NCBI GenBank assembly: GCA_019745775.1
Contig: JAIESR010000096.1
Coordinates: 89,101 to 153,100 of the forward strand
Reading direction: 5' to 3'
From: Xanthobacteraceae bacterium
GTDB taxonomy: Bacteria; Pseudomonadota; Alphaproteobacteria; Rhizobiales; Xanthobacteraceae
DNA length: 64,000 nt
Part shown: positions 1-8,518 of the stretch, piece after piece
How the letters are laid out: each line of letters opens with the position of its first letter
How positions within the stretch are numbered: position 1 is the first letter of the stretch
The notes under the pieces: generated by a model
The model's input: the letters and a program-made list of their open reading frames with translations, nothing else
Database searches by the model: none
Told to the model about the DNA's origin: nothing
Program-made: the position numbers and the translations under genes

Positions 1-708
1 GTGCTCATAGAAGCTCGCATCCGGCGCGGGCCATGCCTGGAGCAGAGCCAGGCCCACGGCTGCGACATAGAGCGCGCTGCCGGCGAGGTGCGCACGCGGC
101 CAATTTGCCCATTGCCAATTCCTCCATTGCAAAGTCCCGCTGCGCCAGATCGTGAAGAGAAATTCGGCGAACAGAAAAGCCGAGATGATGAGGCTGTGCG
201 TGTTCGCATTCGCGCAGAAGGCAAGCAACGCGCCATAGAGCACGGGCCGGCGCAGCCGGTCGGCGAACGTCGCGGCGATCAACGGGATCGCCACGAGGTC
301 GAGCGCGTAGCTGCGGGCGACGATGGCGTATTGATACGCCAGGAAATACGAGAAGACGATTCCGACGCGCAGCCAGTAAGGGAACGGCGCGCGCGTCAGG
401 ATGATCCAGGCGCCGATACAGGCGAGAGCGCCACTCACCATCCAGAGGTAGGCGAACGGCAGGCCCGCATGTGAAACAAGCCAGAGCAACGCATGCCAGA
501 TCCCCGGCGTGCCTTCATAGTGGAGCCGGTGCGCCAGCAGATCCCACAGCGTGGTATCGCGACCGAGGAGCCAGGCGTGGGCCTCATCGAACCAGGCCTC
601 GTGCCGCGATCCGACGGTCGCGAGCAGCGCGGCAAATAGCGCCAGAACCAGGGCGGATCGCCATGGCTCCCAATCGATTTTCGAAATCGGCGCGGTGGTC
701 GGCGGCAC
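1..708 (-). CDS. GT-C type membrane glycosyltransferase (PMT/GT39-like), N-terminal part, runs off the window
   Basis: Reverse-strand frame open from a GTG start at 706-708 to the left edge, about 236 residues visible. An AAGGGG-type ribosome site lies just upstream of the GTG; there is no ATG, so the gene is easy to miss. A hydrophobic segment at about residues 21-35 is followed by FDEAHAWLLGRDT, the first-loop acidic DE motif of GT-C glycosyltransferases that use polyprenyl-phosphate sugars. Several further membrane segments follow (LVSHAGLPFAYLWMVSG, VGIVFSYFLAYQYAIV, LYGALLAFCANANTHSLIIS). The family normally has 8-13 membrane spans and about 450-600 residues, so more than half is missing here. 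Substrate unknown. It is divergent from the enoyl-CoA hydratase with about 160 bp between them. Confidence 0.7.
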   Translation of the reverse strand, partial: MPPTTAPISKIDWEPWRSALVLALFAALLATVGSRHEAWFDEAHAWLLGRDTTLWDLLAHRLHYEGTPGIWHALLWLVSHAGLPFAYLWMVSGALACIGAWIILTRAPFPYWLRVGIVFSYFLAYQYAIVARSYALDLVAIPLIAATFADRLRRPVLYGALLAFCANANTHSLIISAFLFAEFLFTIWRSGTLQWRNWQWANWPRAHLAGSALYVAAVGLALLQAWPAPDASFYEH

Positions 709-870
709 GCCATCACCCCTTTCTGCCGGCGCTAGACCGGCGCGATGGGGAGAGTGAATGGCAGGAAAAACTTACCAACCGGTGTGTGCAAGGATTAGGA
801 ATACAGCCATGAGTTTGCCCTGGCGCAGGTGCACGAGGGCCGTAAGCTGCGACGCATCGAGGGGACGGAA

Positions 871-1641
871 ATGACGTTGACGAGGATAACGGTCGAGATT
901 TCGCCTCGGCGCATCGGGACGGTCACGCTCAATAGGCCCGAGCGCGGCAATGCGTTCGACCAGGCCATGCTCGACGAGCTCGGCGACGGCCTCAAGGCGT
1001 TGGTGGCGGACGACGCCGTGCGGGTCGTCGTCCTGCGCGGCGCCGGCAAGCACTTCTGCACCGGTGCCGACCTCTCGTCGCGCGGACCGGGGGCCGAGCT
1101 GCGCCCGGCCGCGAAATATGCGCTGCGCGACGTGCTCGCGATCCTCGACGGGCTCTCGAAGCCGACCGTCGCGGTGGTCGAAGGCGGCGCGATCGGCGGC
1201 GGCGCCGGCTTCGTCACCTGCTGCGACGTCGCCATCGCCACCGGTGACGCCTTCTTCTCGGTCCCCGAAGTGCGCGTCGGCATGGCGCCGATGGGGATCA
1301 TGCCGTTCATGATCCGCGCCATCGGCCATCGCGCCTTCCGCCGCTACGGGCTGTCGGGCGAACGCATCCCGGCGGCAGATGCATTGCGGCTCGGTCTCGT
1401 GCACGAAATTTGCGAGCCGCCTGCGCTCGAAGCCACGCTGGCGAAGATCGCCGATGCGCTCCTCCTCGGCGCGCCGCACGCCATGACCGAGCTCAAAGCC
1501 GCCGCGGCGCGCTATGCGTCTCCCAATCTGGCGGAGATCCTCGCCGGCGTGCCGCCGCCGCACGATCCGAAATCGACGGAGGCGCAGGAAGGCATCGCCG
1601 CCTTCCGCGAGAAGCGCAAGCCAAGCTGGTATCCGGAGTGA
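871..1641 (+). CDS. Enoyl-CoA hydratase/isomerase (crotonase) family protein
   Basis: 256 residues, the usual crotonase length. The ATG at 871 is preferred over an upstream GTG at 829 because GGGGACGGAA lies directly before it and the family-typical N-terminus starts there. Visible signatures: LNRPERGNAF at about residue 22, the oxyanion-hole segment KHFCTGADLSS, and the second oxyanion loop GGAIGGGAGF. It has VPEVRVGMAP where hydratases usually carry the second catalytic glutamate (typically E-x-x-x-G), so an isomerase or hydrolase activity cannot be excluded. Expected role is CoA-ester beta-oxidation in the cytoplasm. The next gene, an ADP-forming acyl-CoA synthetase, starts 57 bp downstream and probably shares the transcript, suggesting a small acid-activation and oxidation unit. 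Confidence 0.88.
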   Translation: MTLTRITVEISPRRIGTVTLNRPERGNAFDQAMLDELGDGLKALVADDAVRVVVLRGAGKHFCTGADLSSRGPGAELRPAAKYALRDVLAILDGLSKPTVAVVEGGAIGGGAGFVTCCDVAIATGDAFFSVPEVRVGMAPMGIMPFMIRAIGHRAFRRYGLSGERIPAADALRLGLVHEICEPPALEATLAKIADALLLGAPHAMTELKAAAARYASPNLAEILAGVPPPHDPKSTEAQEGIAAFREKRKPSWYPE

Positions 1642-1698
1642 ACAACAAAGAGCCGTGAAGCAAACGACCAAAGGAAGCGATCCAAAGGAAACGACCAC

Positions 1699-3849
1699 GT
1701 GAACCTCGAAGCCTCCAAGAAGAAAGTCGAAGCACTCACGGCGCCGCGCAATGCCGTGCTGGTCGGCGCCAGCGACCGCCCCGGCAGCTGGGCGGCGCGC
1801 GTCTGGCGCAACCTGCACAAGTATCGGTTCCCCGGCCCAGTCTATTCGATCAATCCGCGGCGCGACACGATCTGGGACAAGCCCTGCTATCCCGATTTCA
1901 AATCGCTGCCGGAGCCGCCCGACCACATGGTGGTGCTGGTGCCGGCCGCCGGCGTCGCGGAATCGCTGCGCGCCGGCGCGGCCGCCGGCGCGCGCAGCGC
2001 CACGGTGTTCTCGTCGGGCTTCGGCGAAGCCTATGACGCCGAGGCCGCGCATCTCGGTCGCGAACTCGCCGCGGTGATCGCCGAGACCGGCCTCGCGGTG
2101 TCGGGCCCGAACTGCATGGGCAATGTCTGCGCGAAGAGCCGCTTCGTCACCTTCCCCGAAGATCGCATGCTGACGGTGAAGGAAGGCCCGGTCGCGATGG
2201 TGGGCCAGAGCGGCGGCATGATGCTGTTCGCCAACGGGGCGCTGAACGAGCGCGGCATCGTCGCGGAATACCTCATCACCAGCGGGAACGAGGCCGGCCT
2301 CTCGGTCGGCGACTACATCGCCTTCTTCGCCGACCAGCCGGAGCTGAAGGTGATCGTGATCTATGTCGAGGCCGTGTCCAACCTCGAGACGTTCAAGGCG
2401 GCCTGCCGCATGGCGCGCGCCTCCGGCAAGCACATCGTCGCCCTCAAGCTCGGCCAGTCGGAAGGCGGTCGCGAGGCCGCGCTCGCGCACACCGGCTCGC
2501 TCGCGGGATCGATCGAAGCGTTCGATGCGGTGGCGGGCGAGGCCGGCGTTGTGCGCGCCGACACGCTCGACGATATCGTGGAGATGACGGAGCTGCTCGC
2601 CTTTACCGGCGCGCCGAGCGGCCGCAATCTCGGCGCCATCACACTGTCCGGCGCGTTCCGCGGCCTGCTGCTCGACGGCGCCGAGAGGAACGGCCTGCAC
2701 TTCCGCCCGCTGGAGGCGGCGACGACGGAGAAGCTGGACGCGATCCTGGGTGTCGGCTCGCTGGTGGGAAATCCGACCGACGGCGGCTATGGCGTGCTGA
2801 CCAGCGCCGACAACTACATCAATTCGATCGACGCCATGCAGGCCGACCCGAACGTCGACATCGTCCTGGTGCAGGAGCAGATCCCGCGCGAGGCCGGCGC
2901 CGGCCGCGCCGAGGCTTATGTCGGCCTGCTGGAGAACTATGTCGCCACCCGCGCGAAAAAACCGATCGCGTTCTGCGCGCCCGCCTCGCACGGCCATACC
3001 GACTTCAGCCGTGCGTTGCGCGCCAAAGCGCCGCATGTCTCGTTCCTGCAGGAAGCGAACAAGGCGCTGCGCGCGATCGCTGCCGTGGCGCGGCGCGACG
3101 AGATGGAGCGGCTGGCGCGCGGCGCCGGCGGCGCGAAGCCAATGCGCACGGCGGAGCAGACCGCGCTGATCGAGCAATTGCGGGCGCGTGCCGGGCAGGA
3201 AGCCAGCGCGCTGAACGAATTCGAATCCAAAGAAGTGCTGCGCGCCTACGGCATTGCAACGCCCAGGGAAGAGGTGGTTTCATCGCTTGACGCCGCGCTC
3301 GCGGCCGCCCAGCGCATCGGCTATCCGGTCGTACTCAAGGCGCTATCGCAAACCTTGACGCACAAGTCCGATGCCGGCGCCGTCGCGCTCGACCTTGCGA
3401 CACCGGAGCAACTGCGCGCGGCCTACGACGCGATGTCGAAGAAGCTTGCCGGCGAAAAGCTCGACGGCATGCTGGTCGGCCAGTTCGTGAAGGGCGGGCT
3501 CGAGATCGTGCTCGGCCTGCATCGCGACCGCGAGATGGGACTGATCGTCATGGCCGGCGCCGGCGGCGTGCTGCTGGAGCTGATGAAGGACGTCGCGTTC
3601 TGCGCCCCGCCGGTGAGCCGCGACAAGGCGCTCGACCTGCTTGATCACACCCAGGCCGGCCGACTGATCCGCGGCTATCGCGGCAGTGCGCCACGCGACG
3701 GCGATGCGGTCGTGAATGCGCTCATCGGCCTGGGACAGTTTGCAGTCGATCTCGAAGACGTCATCGAGTCCGTCGACATCAATCCCTTCGTCGCGCTGCC
3801 GCAGGGCGGGCTCGCGCTCGACGCGCTGATCGTGTTGCGGCGGCGATAG
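1699..3849 (+). CDS. Acyl-CoA synthetase, NDP(ADP)-forming, single-chain
   Basis: 716 residues from a GTG start, with an AAAGGA ribosome site shortly upstream. Three parts are visible: a CoA-binding Rossmann domain (about 15-130, VLVGASDRPGSW), ligase-CoA/flavodoxin-like domains (about 150-450), and a C-terminal ATP-grasp domain (about 485-716, EVLRAYGIATPREEVVSS, YPVVLKALSQTLTHKSDAGA). The phosphorylated histidine of this family fits LAHTGSLAGS near residue 264. Such enzymes make an acyl-CoA from a carboxylic acid with ATP to ADP and phosphate. Several aromatic or branched-acid pathways use paralogs, so the acid cannot be named. Together with the crotonase before it, it suggests a CoA-ester catabolic pair. 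Confidence 0.9.
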   Translation: MNLEASKKKVEALTAPRNAVLVGASDRPGSWAARVWRNLHKYRFPGPVYSINPRRDTIWDKPCYPDFKSLPEPPDHMVVLVPAAGVAESLRAGAAAGARSATVFSSGFGEAYDAEAAHLGRELAAVIAETGLAVSGPNCMGNVCAKSRFVTFPEDRMLTVKEGPVAMVGQSGGMMLFANGALNERGIVAEYLITSGNEAGLSVGDYIAFFADQPELKVIVIYVEAVSNLETFKAACRMARASGKHIVALKLGQSEGGREAALAHTGSLAGSIEAFDAVAGEAGVVRADTLDDIVEMTELLAFTGAPSGRNLGAITLSGAFRGLLLDGAERNGLHFRPLEAATTEKLDAILGVGSLVGNPTDGGYGVLTSADNYINSIDAMQADPNVDIVLVQEQIPREAGAGRAEAYVGLLENYVATRAKKPIAFCAPASHGHTDFSRALRAKAPHVSFLQEANKALRAIAAVARRDEMERLARGAGGAKPMRTAEQTALIEQLRARAGQEASALNEFESKEVLRAYGIATPREEVVSSLDAALAAAQRIGYPVVLKALSQTLTHKSDAGAVALDLATPEQLRAAYDAMSKKLAGEKLDGMLVGQFVKGGLEIVLGLHRDREMGLIVMAGAGGVLLELMKDVAFCAPPVSRDKALDLLDHTQAGRLIRGYRGSAPRDGDAVVNALIGLGQFAVDLEDVIESVDINPFVALPQGGLALDALIVLRRR

Positions 3850-3875
3850 AACAATCGAAGCGGGATTGCTCTCTC

Positions 3876-3957
3876 CACCGCTCATTCCCGCGCAAGCGGG
3901 AATCCAGTCTTCCTTTGCGGCGCCTGGGTCCCCGCTTTCGCGGGGACGAACGGGGAG
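3876..3957. repeat. Palindromic repeat, family A, copy 1
   Basis: Two linked palindromes: ATTCCCGCGCAAGCGGGAAT, then after about 20 bases GGTCCCCGCTTTCGCGGGGA. Near-identical double palindromes occur at 39293-39376, 40494-40575 and 60511-60597. It lies between two convergent genes and may act as a bidirectional transcript end. Confidence 0.85.
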
Positions 3958-3967
3958 GGTTCAGCGC

Positions 3968-4945
3968 TCAGTCCGGCTTCACGCCCGCGAATTTCACCAC
4001 CTTGCCCCACTTCTCGGTCTCGGCGGCGACGTATTTGCCGAAGTCCGCCGGCGAGCTCATGATCAGGGTGGCGCCCATCTCGGCGAACTTCGCCTTGACC
4101 GCGGGATCGGCCAGAATGTCGTTCACGGTCTTGTTGAGCTTCGCGATGATGTCGGGCGGCGTGCCGCGCGGCGCACCGAAGCCGTACCACGCGCTCGCCT
4201 CGTAGCCGGGGAGATAGTCGGCGACGGTCGGAACATCCGGCAGCAGCTCCGAGCGGGCCGTGCTGGTGACGGCGAGCGGCCGCAGCTTGCCGGCGCGGAT
4301 GTGCTGGATCGACGTCGGGATGTTGTCGAACATCACCTGCACCTGTCCGGAGATCATGTCGGTCAGCGCCGGCGCGCTGCCGCGATAGGGCACGTGGGTC
4401 ATTTGCACGCCCGTCATCATCTTGAACAGCTCGCCCGACATATGGATCGTCGAGCCGGCGCCCGACGATGCCATGCTGAGCTTGCCGGGATTGGCCTTGG
4501 CGTAGGCAATGAACTCCGGCACCGTCTCCGCCGGCACCGACGGGTGCACCTCCATGACATTGGCGAAGCGGTTGATGCCTGCGACGGGCTCGATGTCGCG
4601 CAGGTAGTTGTGATTGAGCTTGTCGAACAGCGTGGCGTTGATCGCGTTGGCGGGCGCAACGAGCAGCAGCGTGTAGCCGTCGGCCGGCGCGCGGATGACC
4701 GTCTCGGTGGCGTGATTGGTGGCCGCGCCGGGACGGTTCTCGATCACGACGGTCTGGCCGAGCCGCTCCGACATCCATTGGCCCATCAGCCGCGCGGTGA
4801 TGTCGGCCGAGCCGGCCGGCGTATAGCCGATGACGACCCTGATCGGTCGCGACGGGTAGGCTTGTGCGCTGGCGATGCGGGAGACGGCGGGCCATGCAAC
4901 GGCGGCGCCGGCCAGACGCAAGACTCTGCGGCGGGAAAGCTTCAT
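3968..4945 (-). CDS. Tripartite tricarboxylate transporter (Bug/TctC) substrate-binding protein, orphan
   Basis: 325 residues. The ATG at 4943-4945 has CCTGGGAGGA just upstream; the frame stays open further 5' but without support. A signal peptide with a twin-arginine-like start (MKLSRRRVLRLAG) ends at ASAQA. Family hallmarks: YPSRPIRVVIGYTPAGSADI, VIENRPGAAT and ADGYTLLLV. It should bind a carboxylate ligand in the periplasm. No TctA or TctB is adjacent, so it either serves membrane subunits encoded elsewhere or has a sensing role. It closely resembles the binding protein at 36093-37091: both have ANAINAT after the first lobe and both end in KPD. It is divergent from the cytochrome c gene. 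Confidence 0.92.
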   Translation of the reverse strand: MKLSRRRVLRLAGAAVAWPAVSRIASAQAYPSRPIRVVIGYTPAGSADITARLMGQWMSERLGQTVVIENRPGAATNHATETVIRAPADGYTLLLVAPANAINATLFDKLNHNYLRDIEPVAGINRFANVMEVHPSVPAETVPEFIAYAKANPGKLSMASSGAGSTIHMSGELFKMMTGVQMTHVPYRGSAPALTDMISGQVQVMFDNIPTSIQHIRAGKLRPLAVTSTARSELLPDVPTVADYLPGYEASAWYGFGAPRGTPPDIIAKLNKTVNDILADPAVKAKFAEMGATLIMSSPADFGKYVAAETEKWGKVVKFAGVKPD

Positions 4946-5111
4946 GGCATTCCTCCCAGGAATTGCACAGGGCAATGATACGCGCCTTGCGATAGGGGCG
5001 TCTATGCGGTCAGCCGCCCCTGGCGCCCCGGTGATCGCTCGACTAACATCGGCGGTACCGGTTCGTTCGGTCGAAGCGGTCCAATGACAAGAACATCGGG
5101 GAGGCTCGGTA

Positions 5112-5432
5112 ATGTCCAAGGTCCGTAACGGCGTCCTTGCGTTGTCGCTGGCGTGCGCGTCGGCAATGATCCTGATCGCAGCCGCGAATGCCGAGCAGGC
5201 CAAGGAACAAGCGAAGCATCCGGGCCTCCAGCTGCTGCGTGACAAGTGCTTCCAGTGCCATACCGACTCGATGTGGCGTGATGCGCGTCAGGACGCCCGT
5301 TGGTGGGAAGGCGCGCTCTACCGCATGGTCGGACGCGGCGGCATCTGGACCACGGAAGAGATCAAGCTGATGGCCGACTACCTCGGCACCGATTTCGGGC
5401 CCAACGCCAAGCCGCCCGAGCCCGCGAAGTAA
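5112..5432 (+). CDS. Small exported c-type cytochrome
   Basis: 106 residues with a signal peptide (hydrophobic core LALSLACASAMILIAAANA) and one heme-attachment site CFQCH at about residue 46. The rest is short and lacks an obvious distal Met ligand in the classic position, although MVGRGG and KLMADYL offer candidate methionines. The mature protein would be periplasmic, about 80 residues. It is the first gene of a same-strand block with a Tat-type ThDP enzyme (52 bp downstream) and the molybdenum hydroxylase genes. An electron-acceptor role for an oxidation in the periplasm is the simplest reading. AACATCGGGGAGG lies upstream of the ATG. Confidence 0.85.
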   Translation: MSKVRNGVLALSLACASAMILIAAANAEQAKEQAKHPGLQLLRDKCFQCHTDSMWRDARQDARWWEGALYRMVGRGGIWTTEEIKLMADYLGTDFGPNAKPPEPAK

Positions 5433-5484
5433 GCGCTCCAGTCCAAGAACGCGTTTCAACGAACGAATATCCAGGGAGACCGCC

Positions 5485-7464
5485 ATGCGAGAGCTGGTCG
5501 TAAAATACCTCAACAAGCAGATGTCGCGCCGCAGTTTCGTCGGCAATCTCACCAAGGCCGGCATCACGATGACTGCCGCGCAGGGCGTGCTGGCCTCGGT
5601 CAGCTCCGTGAGCGTCGCGCAGACCGGCCCGACGCCGGCACCGGCCGCCGGCGCTGCAGCGGCTCCGGCCGCAGCACCTGCGACCGCCGGACAGGGCGCC
5701 ACCGGCGTCGTCCGCGCGGTGCAAGGCACCGGCGGTTCCGCCTTTGCCGACCAGCTCATCGCCTCGGGCGTGAAATACGTGTTCGGCAACTCGGCGAGCG
5801 AGGACGCGCCGTTCTATGACGCACTGGTCGATCGCCCGGAGCTCAAATACATCCTCACCCCGCACGAAGGGCCCGGCGCCGCCATGGCCGCCGGCTACGT
5901 CAAGGCCTCGGGCGAACCCACGATCGTCATGCAGGCCGCGGTGGTCGGCATGGCCAATGCCATCGGCCAGATGATCAACGCGTTCAAGGAGCAGACACCT
6001 CTCGTCGTCTACTCCTATCGCTCGGACCAGACCGGCAGCGCCGGACGCGACGGCTTCGAGGAAGTCGCCAACCAGGAGCAGATCGTCCAGCCGTTCACCA
6101 AATATACCTGGCTGGCGCGCCGCGCCGACATGATCCCGGAGACCGTGCGCCGCGCGTTCAAGGCGTCGTGGACGCCGCCTTACGGCCCCTCCTACATCTC
6201 GTGGCACAAGGACTACAACGGCGCGCGCGTGCGCACCGATATCGTGCCGCAAAACCAGGTCGATCCACGCATGCGCGTGCGGCCGAACCCGCAGGAGATC
6301 GAGCGCGCCGCCAAGCTCCTGATTGAAGCCAAGATGCCGCTGCTGATCGTCGGCGACGAAATCTACAAGGCCAAGGCGGTGCCGAAGGCCGTGAAGCTCG
6401 CCGAGCTGCTCGGCATGCCGGTGACGCAGGCGCGCCAGATGTACGCGAACTTCCCGGAGCCGCATCCGCTCTGGGTCGGCGGCCTGCCGGCCGGCACGCT
6501 GAACTCGATCACCTGGCCGAAGGATGCCGACGTCGTCATCAACGTCGGCAACAAGATGCAGCACAACAGCCCGGCGCCGATCGTTCCGCGCAACAAGAAG
6601 TTCATCGACATGCGGATCGACCACTGGAGCATGGGCAATGTCATGCTCACGGAGGTGCCCCTTGTCGCCGACGTCGGGCTTGGCCTCGACGACCTGATCG
6701 CCGCGGTCGAGCAGCTCATCACGCCGGCGCTCAAGCAGAGATACGCCGAGCGCGCCGAGGAGGTGAAGAAATTCACCACGCAGGCCCGCGCGCTGCGCGC
6801 CGGCGTCGTCAACAATCCGGATTGGGATCAGGCGCCGATCATCGCCGACCGGCTCACCCACGAGATCTCACGCTTCGCCGATCCGGACGCCATCATCGTG
6901 CACGAAGCCGGCTCGGTGTCGCTGCACGGCTTCGGCTTCAATCCGATCGGCGGGCGCGAGCTGTTCTTCTACTACGGCGCCCACCTCGGCTCCGGCGTCG
7001 GCACCGCCGCGGGCGTCAAGCTCGCACGGCCTAATCAACAAGTGATCTGCCTGGTCGGCGACGGCTCGTTCATCTTCGGACCGACCGCGCTCTGGAACAT
7101 GGCGCGGCTGGAACTGCCGGTGATCACCGTCGTCTACAACAACCACGCCTATAGCGGACCGCACAGCCGCGCGATCGCCCTCGTCCCGAGCGGACGGATG
7201 GTGCAGACCAACCAGTTCTATCACGACTATCTCGGCAGACCGGATATGGACATGGCGGCGATCGCCAAGGGCTTCGGCGTCGACGGCGAGGTCGTGCAGA
7301 ACCCGGCGCAGCTTCGCGAAGCGCTCGCGCGCGCCCGCAAGCACACGGTCGAAGGCAAGCCCTACCTGCTCGACGTGCAGGTCGCCCGCAAGGGCATCGG
7401 CTGGGCCGAGAAGCCGTGGATCCCGCCGATCCAGATCGCGGGCCTGCGCACCAGAAGGGTCTAG
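5485..7464 (+). CDS. Thiamine-diphosphate enzyme (acetolactate synthase-like fold) with Tat-type signal
   Basis: 659 residues. N-terminal twin-arginine motif SRRSFVG (residues 14-20) is followed by a hydrophobic stretch, then an Ala/Pro-rich linker (about 50-72). The catalytic domain shows HEGPGAAMAAGY with the ThDP-activating glutamate E128, a central domain (about 270-440) and the ThDP/Mg motif GDG (525-527) 25 residues before NN (552-553). That is complete cofactor equipment. A ThDP enzyme sent to the periplasm is uncommon. It sits directly after a cytochrome c gene and upstream of a transhydroxylase-type molybdoenzyme, so it may act on a hydroxylated aromatic intermediate and pass electrons to the cytochrome. 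The exact reaction is unknown; plain acetolactate synthase is unlikely given the signal. Confidence 0.85.
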   Translation: MRELVVKYLNKQMSRRSFVGNLTKAGITMTAAQGVLASVSSVSVAQTGPTPAPAAGAAAAPAAAPATAGQGATGVVRAVQGTGGSAFADQLIASGVKYVFGNSASEDAPFYDALVDRPELKYILTPHEGPGAAMAAGYVKASGEPTIVMQAAVVGMANAIGQMINAFKEQTPLVVYSYRSDQTGSAGRDGFEEVANQEQIVQPFTKYTWLARRADMIPETVRRAFKASWTPPYGPSYISWHKDYNGARVRTDIVPQNQVDPRMRVRPNPQEIERAAKLLIEAKMPLLIVGDEIYKAKAVPKAVKLAELLGMPVTQARQMYANFPEPHPLWVGGLPAGTLNSITWPKDADVVINVGNKMQHNSPAPIVPRNKKFIDMRIDHWSMGNVMLTEVPLVADVGLGLDDLIAAVEQLITPALKQRYAERAEEVKKFTTQARALRAGVVNNPDWDQAPIIADRLTHEISRFADPDAIIVHEAGSVSLHGFGFNPIGGRELFFYYGAHLGSGVGTAAGVKLARPNQQVICLVGDGSFIFGPTALWNMARLELPVITVVYNNHAYSGPHSRAIALVPSGRMVQTNQFYHDYLGRPDMDMAAIAKGFGVDGEVVQNPAQLREALARARKHTVEGKPYLLDVQVARKGIGWAEKPWIPPIQIAGLRTRRV

Positions 7465-7570
7465 CGCCGAACTCTCGGGCGTGATGCCCGCGCCGGGCGC
7501 GCAAATACGCGTGGCGCGCTCAATGTCGTGGGCATCAACGTCTTGTTCGCGAGCGGACCGCAGTCCTATG

Positions 7571-7592
7571 CTCACTTTTTTCATATCGTGAG
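7571..7592. promoter_or_regulatory. Candidate operator: inverted repeat CTCAC-N12-GTGAG upstream of the IclR gene
   Basis: CTCAC at 7571-7575 and GTGAG at 7588-7592 flank a T-rich spacer in the 205-bp gap before the IclR gene. The arms are about one and a half helical turns apart. It would suit autoregulation, but the arms are only 5 bp, so chance is possible. Confidence 0.3.
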
Positions 7593-7669
7593 AATTTGTG
7601 GAATCAAGCTGGACGCCGCCGGGGTCTTCTGGCTTGTTACCTTCGATCAATTACAGGGCCAGGAGACGC

Positions 7670-8494
7670 ATGAGCGCGCCGTTCGAGCGCAAGCCCAAGG
7701 GCAGCGGCGACCGCTTGCTGGCGGCGCTGGCGCTGTTCACCATCGAGCGCCCGCAATGGACCGTTGAAGGAGCCGCCGAGGTGCTCGGCGTCTCCGCCAC
7801 CACCGCCTATCGCTATTTCAAGCAGCTCACCGGTTCCGGCCTGATCAGCCCGGTCGCGGGCGCCGGCTATACGCTCGGCCCGGCCATCATCCAGATGGAC
7901 CGGCAGCTCCAGGCCACCGACCCGATGCTGATCGCCGCCCGCGCGGTGATGGTCGACCTGATCCAGCACGCCGCGGAGGGCTCGACCGTCCTGCTCTGCC
8001 GGCTGTTCCACGACCGCGTGATGTGCATGCACCAGGTGATGGGGCGCGGGCCGCAGGCGCCGGTGAGCTACGAGCGCGGCCGGCTGATGCCGCTCTACCG
8101 CGGCGCCACCGCCAAGATCATCCTCGCGCACCTGCCGACCCGCACGCTCAAGTCGCTCTACGCGCACGACGCCGCCGAGATCACCGCCGCCGGGTTCGGC
8201 AAGAACTTCGACGACTTCCGCAACGCGCTCGCGACGCTGCGGCGCGCCGGCGTCTGCGTCACGCATGGCGAAATCGACACCGGCCGCACCGGCATCGGCG
8301 CGCCGATCTTCGATCGCGACCATGCGGTGCTCGGGAGCTTGAGCTTCGCACTGCCCAGCGCGCGCGCCGACGAGGCGCTGATCGAGCGGCTCAAGCCGCT
8401 GACCGCCGAGGGCGCTCGCAAGATAGAACGCATCATGTCGCACGGATCGGGCACCACCCAGCCGAGCCCGGCCCGGGTCAAGATCGCACGTTAA
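7670..8494 (+). CDS. IclR-family transcriptional regulator
   Basis: 274 residues from the ATG at 7670, preceded by CCAGGAGACGC; an upstream ATG at 7598 in frame lacks a ribosome site. An N-terminal winged helix (about 15-75: WTVEGAAEVLGVSATTAYRY, then LTGSGLISP) is followed by the IclR effector domain (about 90-255) with YERGRLMPLYRGATAKIILA and ending in SLSFALPSARA. IclR proteins commonly regulate aromatic-acid operons by binding a pathway intermediate. It sits between the ThDP gene and the molybdenum hydroxylase genes on the same strand, 24 bp before the latter, so it likely controls this block. Confidence 0.9.
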   Translation: MSAPFERKPKGSGDRLLAALALFTIERPQWTVEGAAEVLGVSATTAYRYFKQLTGSGLISPVAGAGYTLGPAIIQMDRQLQATDPMLIAARAVMVDLIQHAAEGSTVLLCRLFHDRVMCMHQVMGRGPQAPVSYERGRLMPLYRGATAKIILAHLPTRTLKSLYAHDAAEITAAGFGKNFDDFRNALATLRRAGVCVTHGEIDTGRTGIGAPIFDRDHAVLGSLSFALPSARADEALIERLKPLTAEGARKIERIMSHGSGTTQPSPARVKIAR

Positions 8495-8518
8495 CGCTAC
8501 GTCCGACAGGAGGACGCC

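Noticed and set aside
772..3177. An 801-residue reverse frame over the acyl-CoA synthetase
   Set aside because: Low-complexity Arg/Ala/His composition typical of antisense G+C-rich coding; the forward frame has clear motifs.
7598..7669. Upstream ATG start for the IclR gene
   Set aside because: No ribosome site and no family homology; the ATG at 7670 has AGGAGA.
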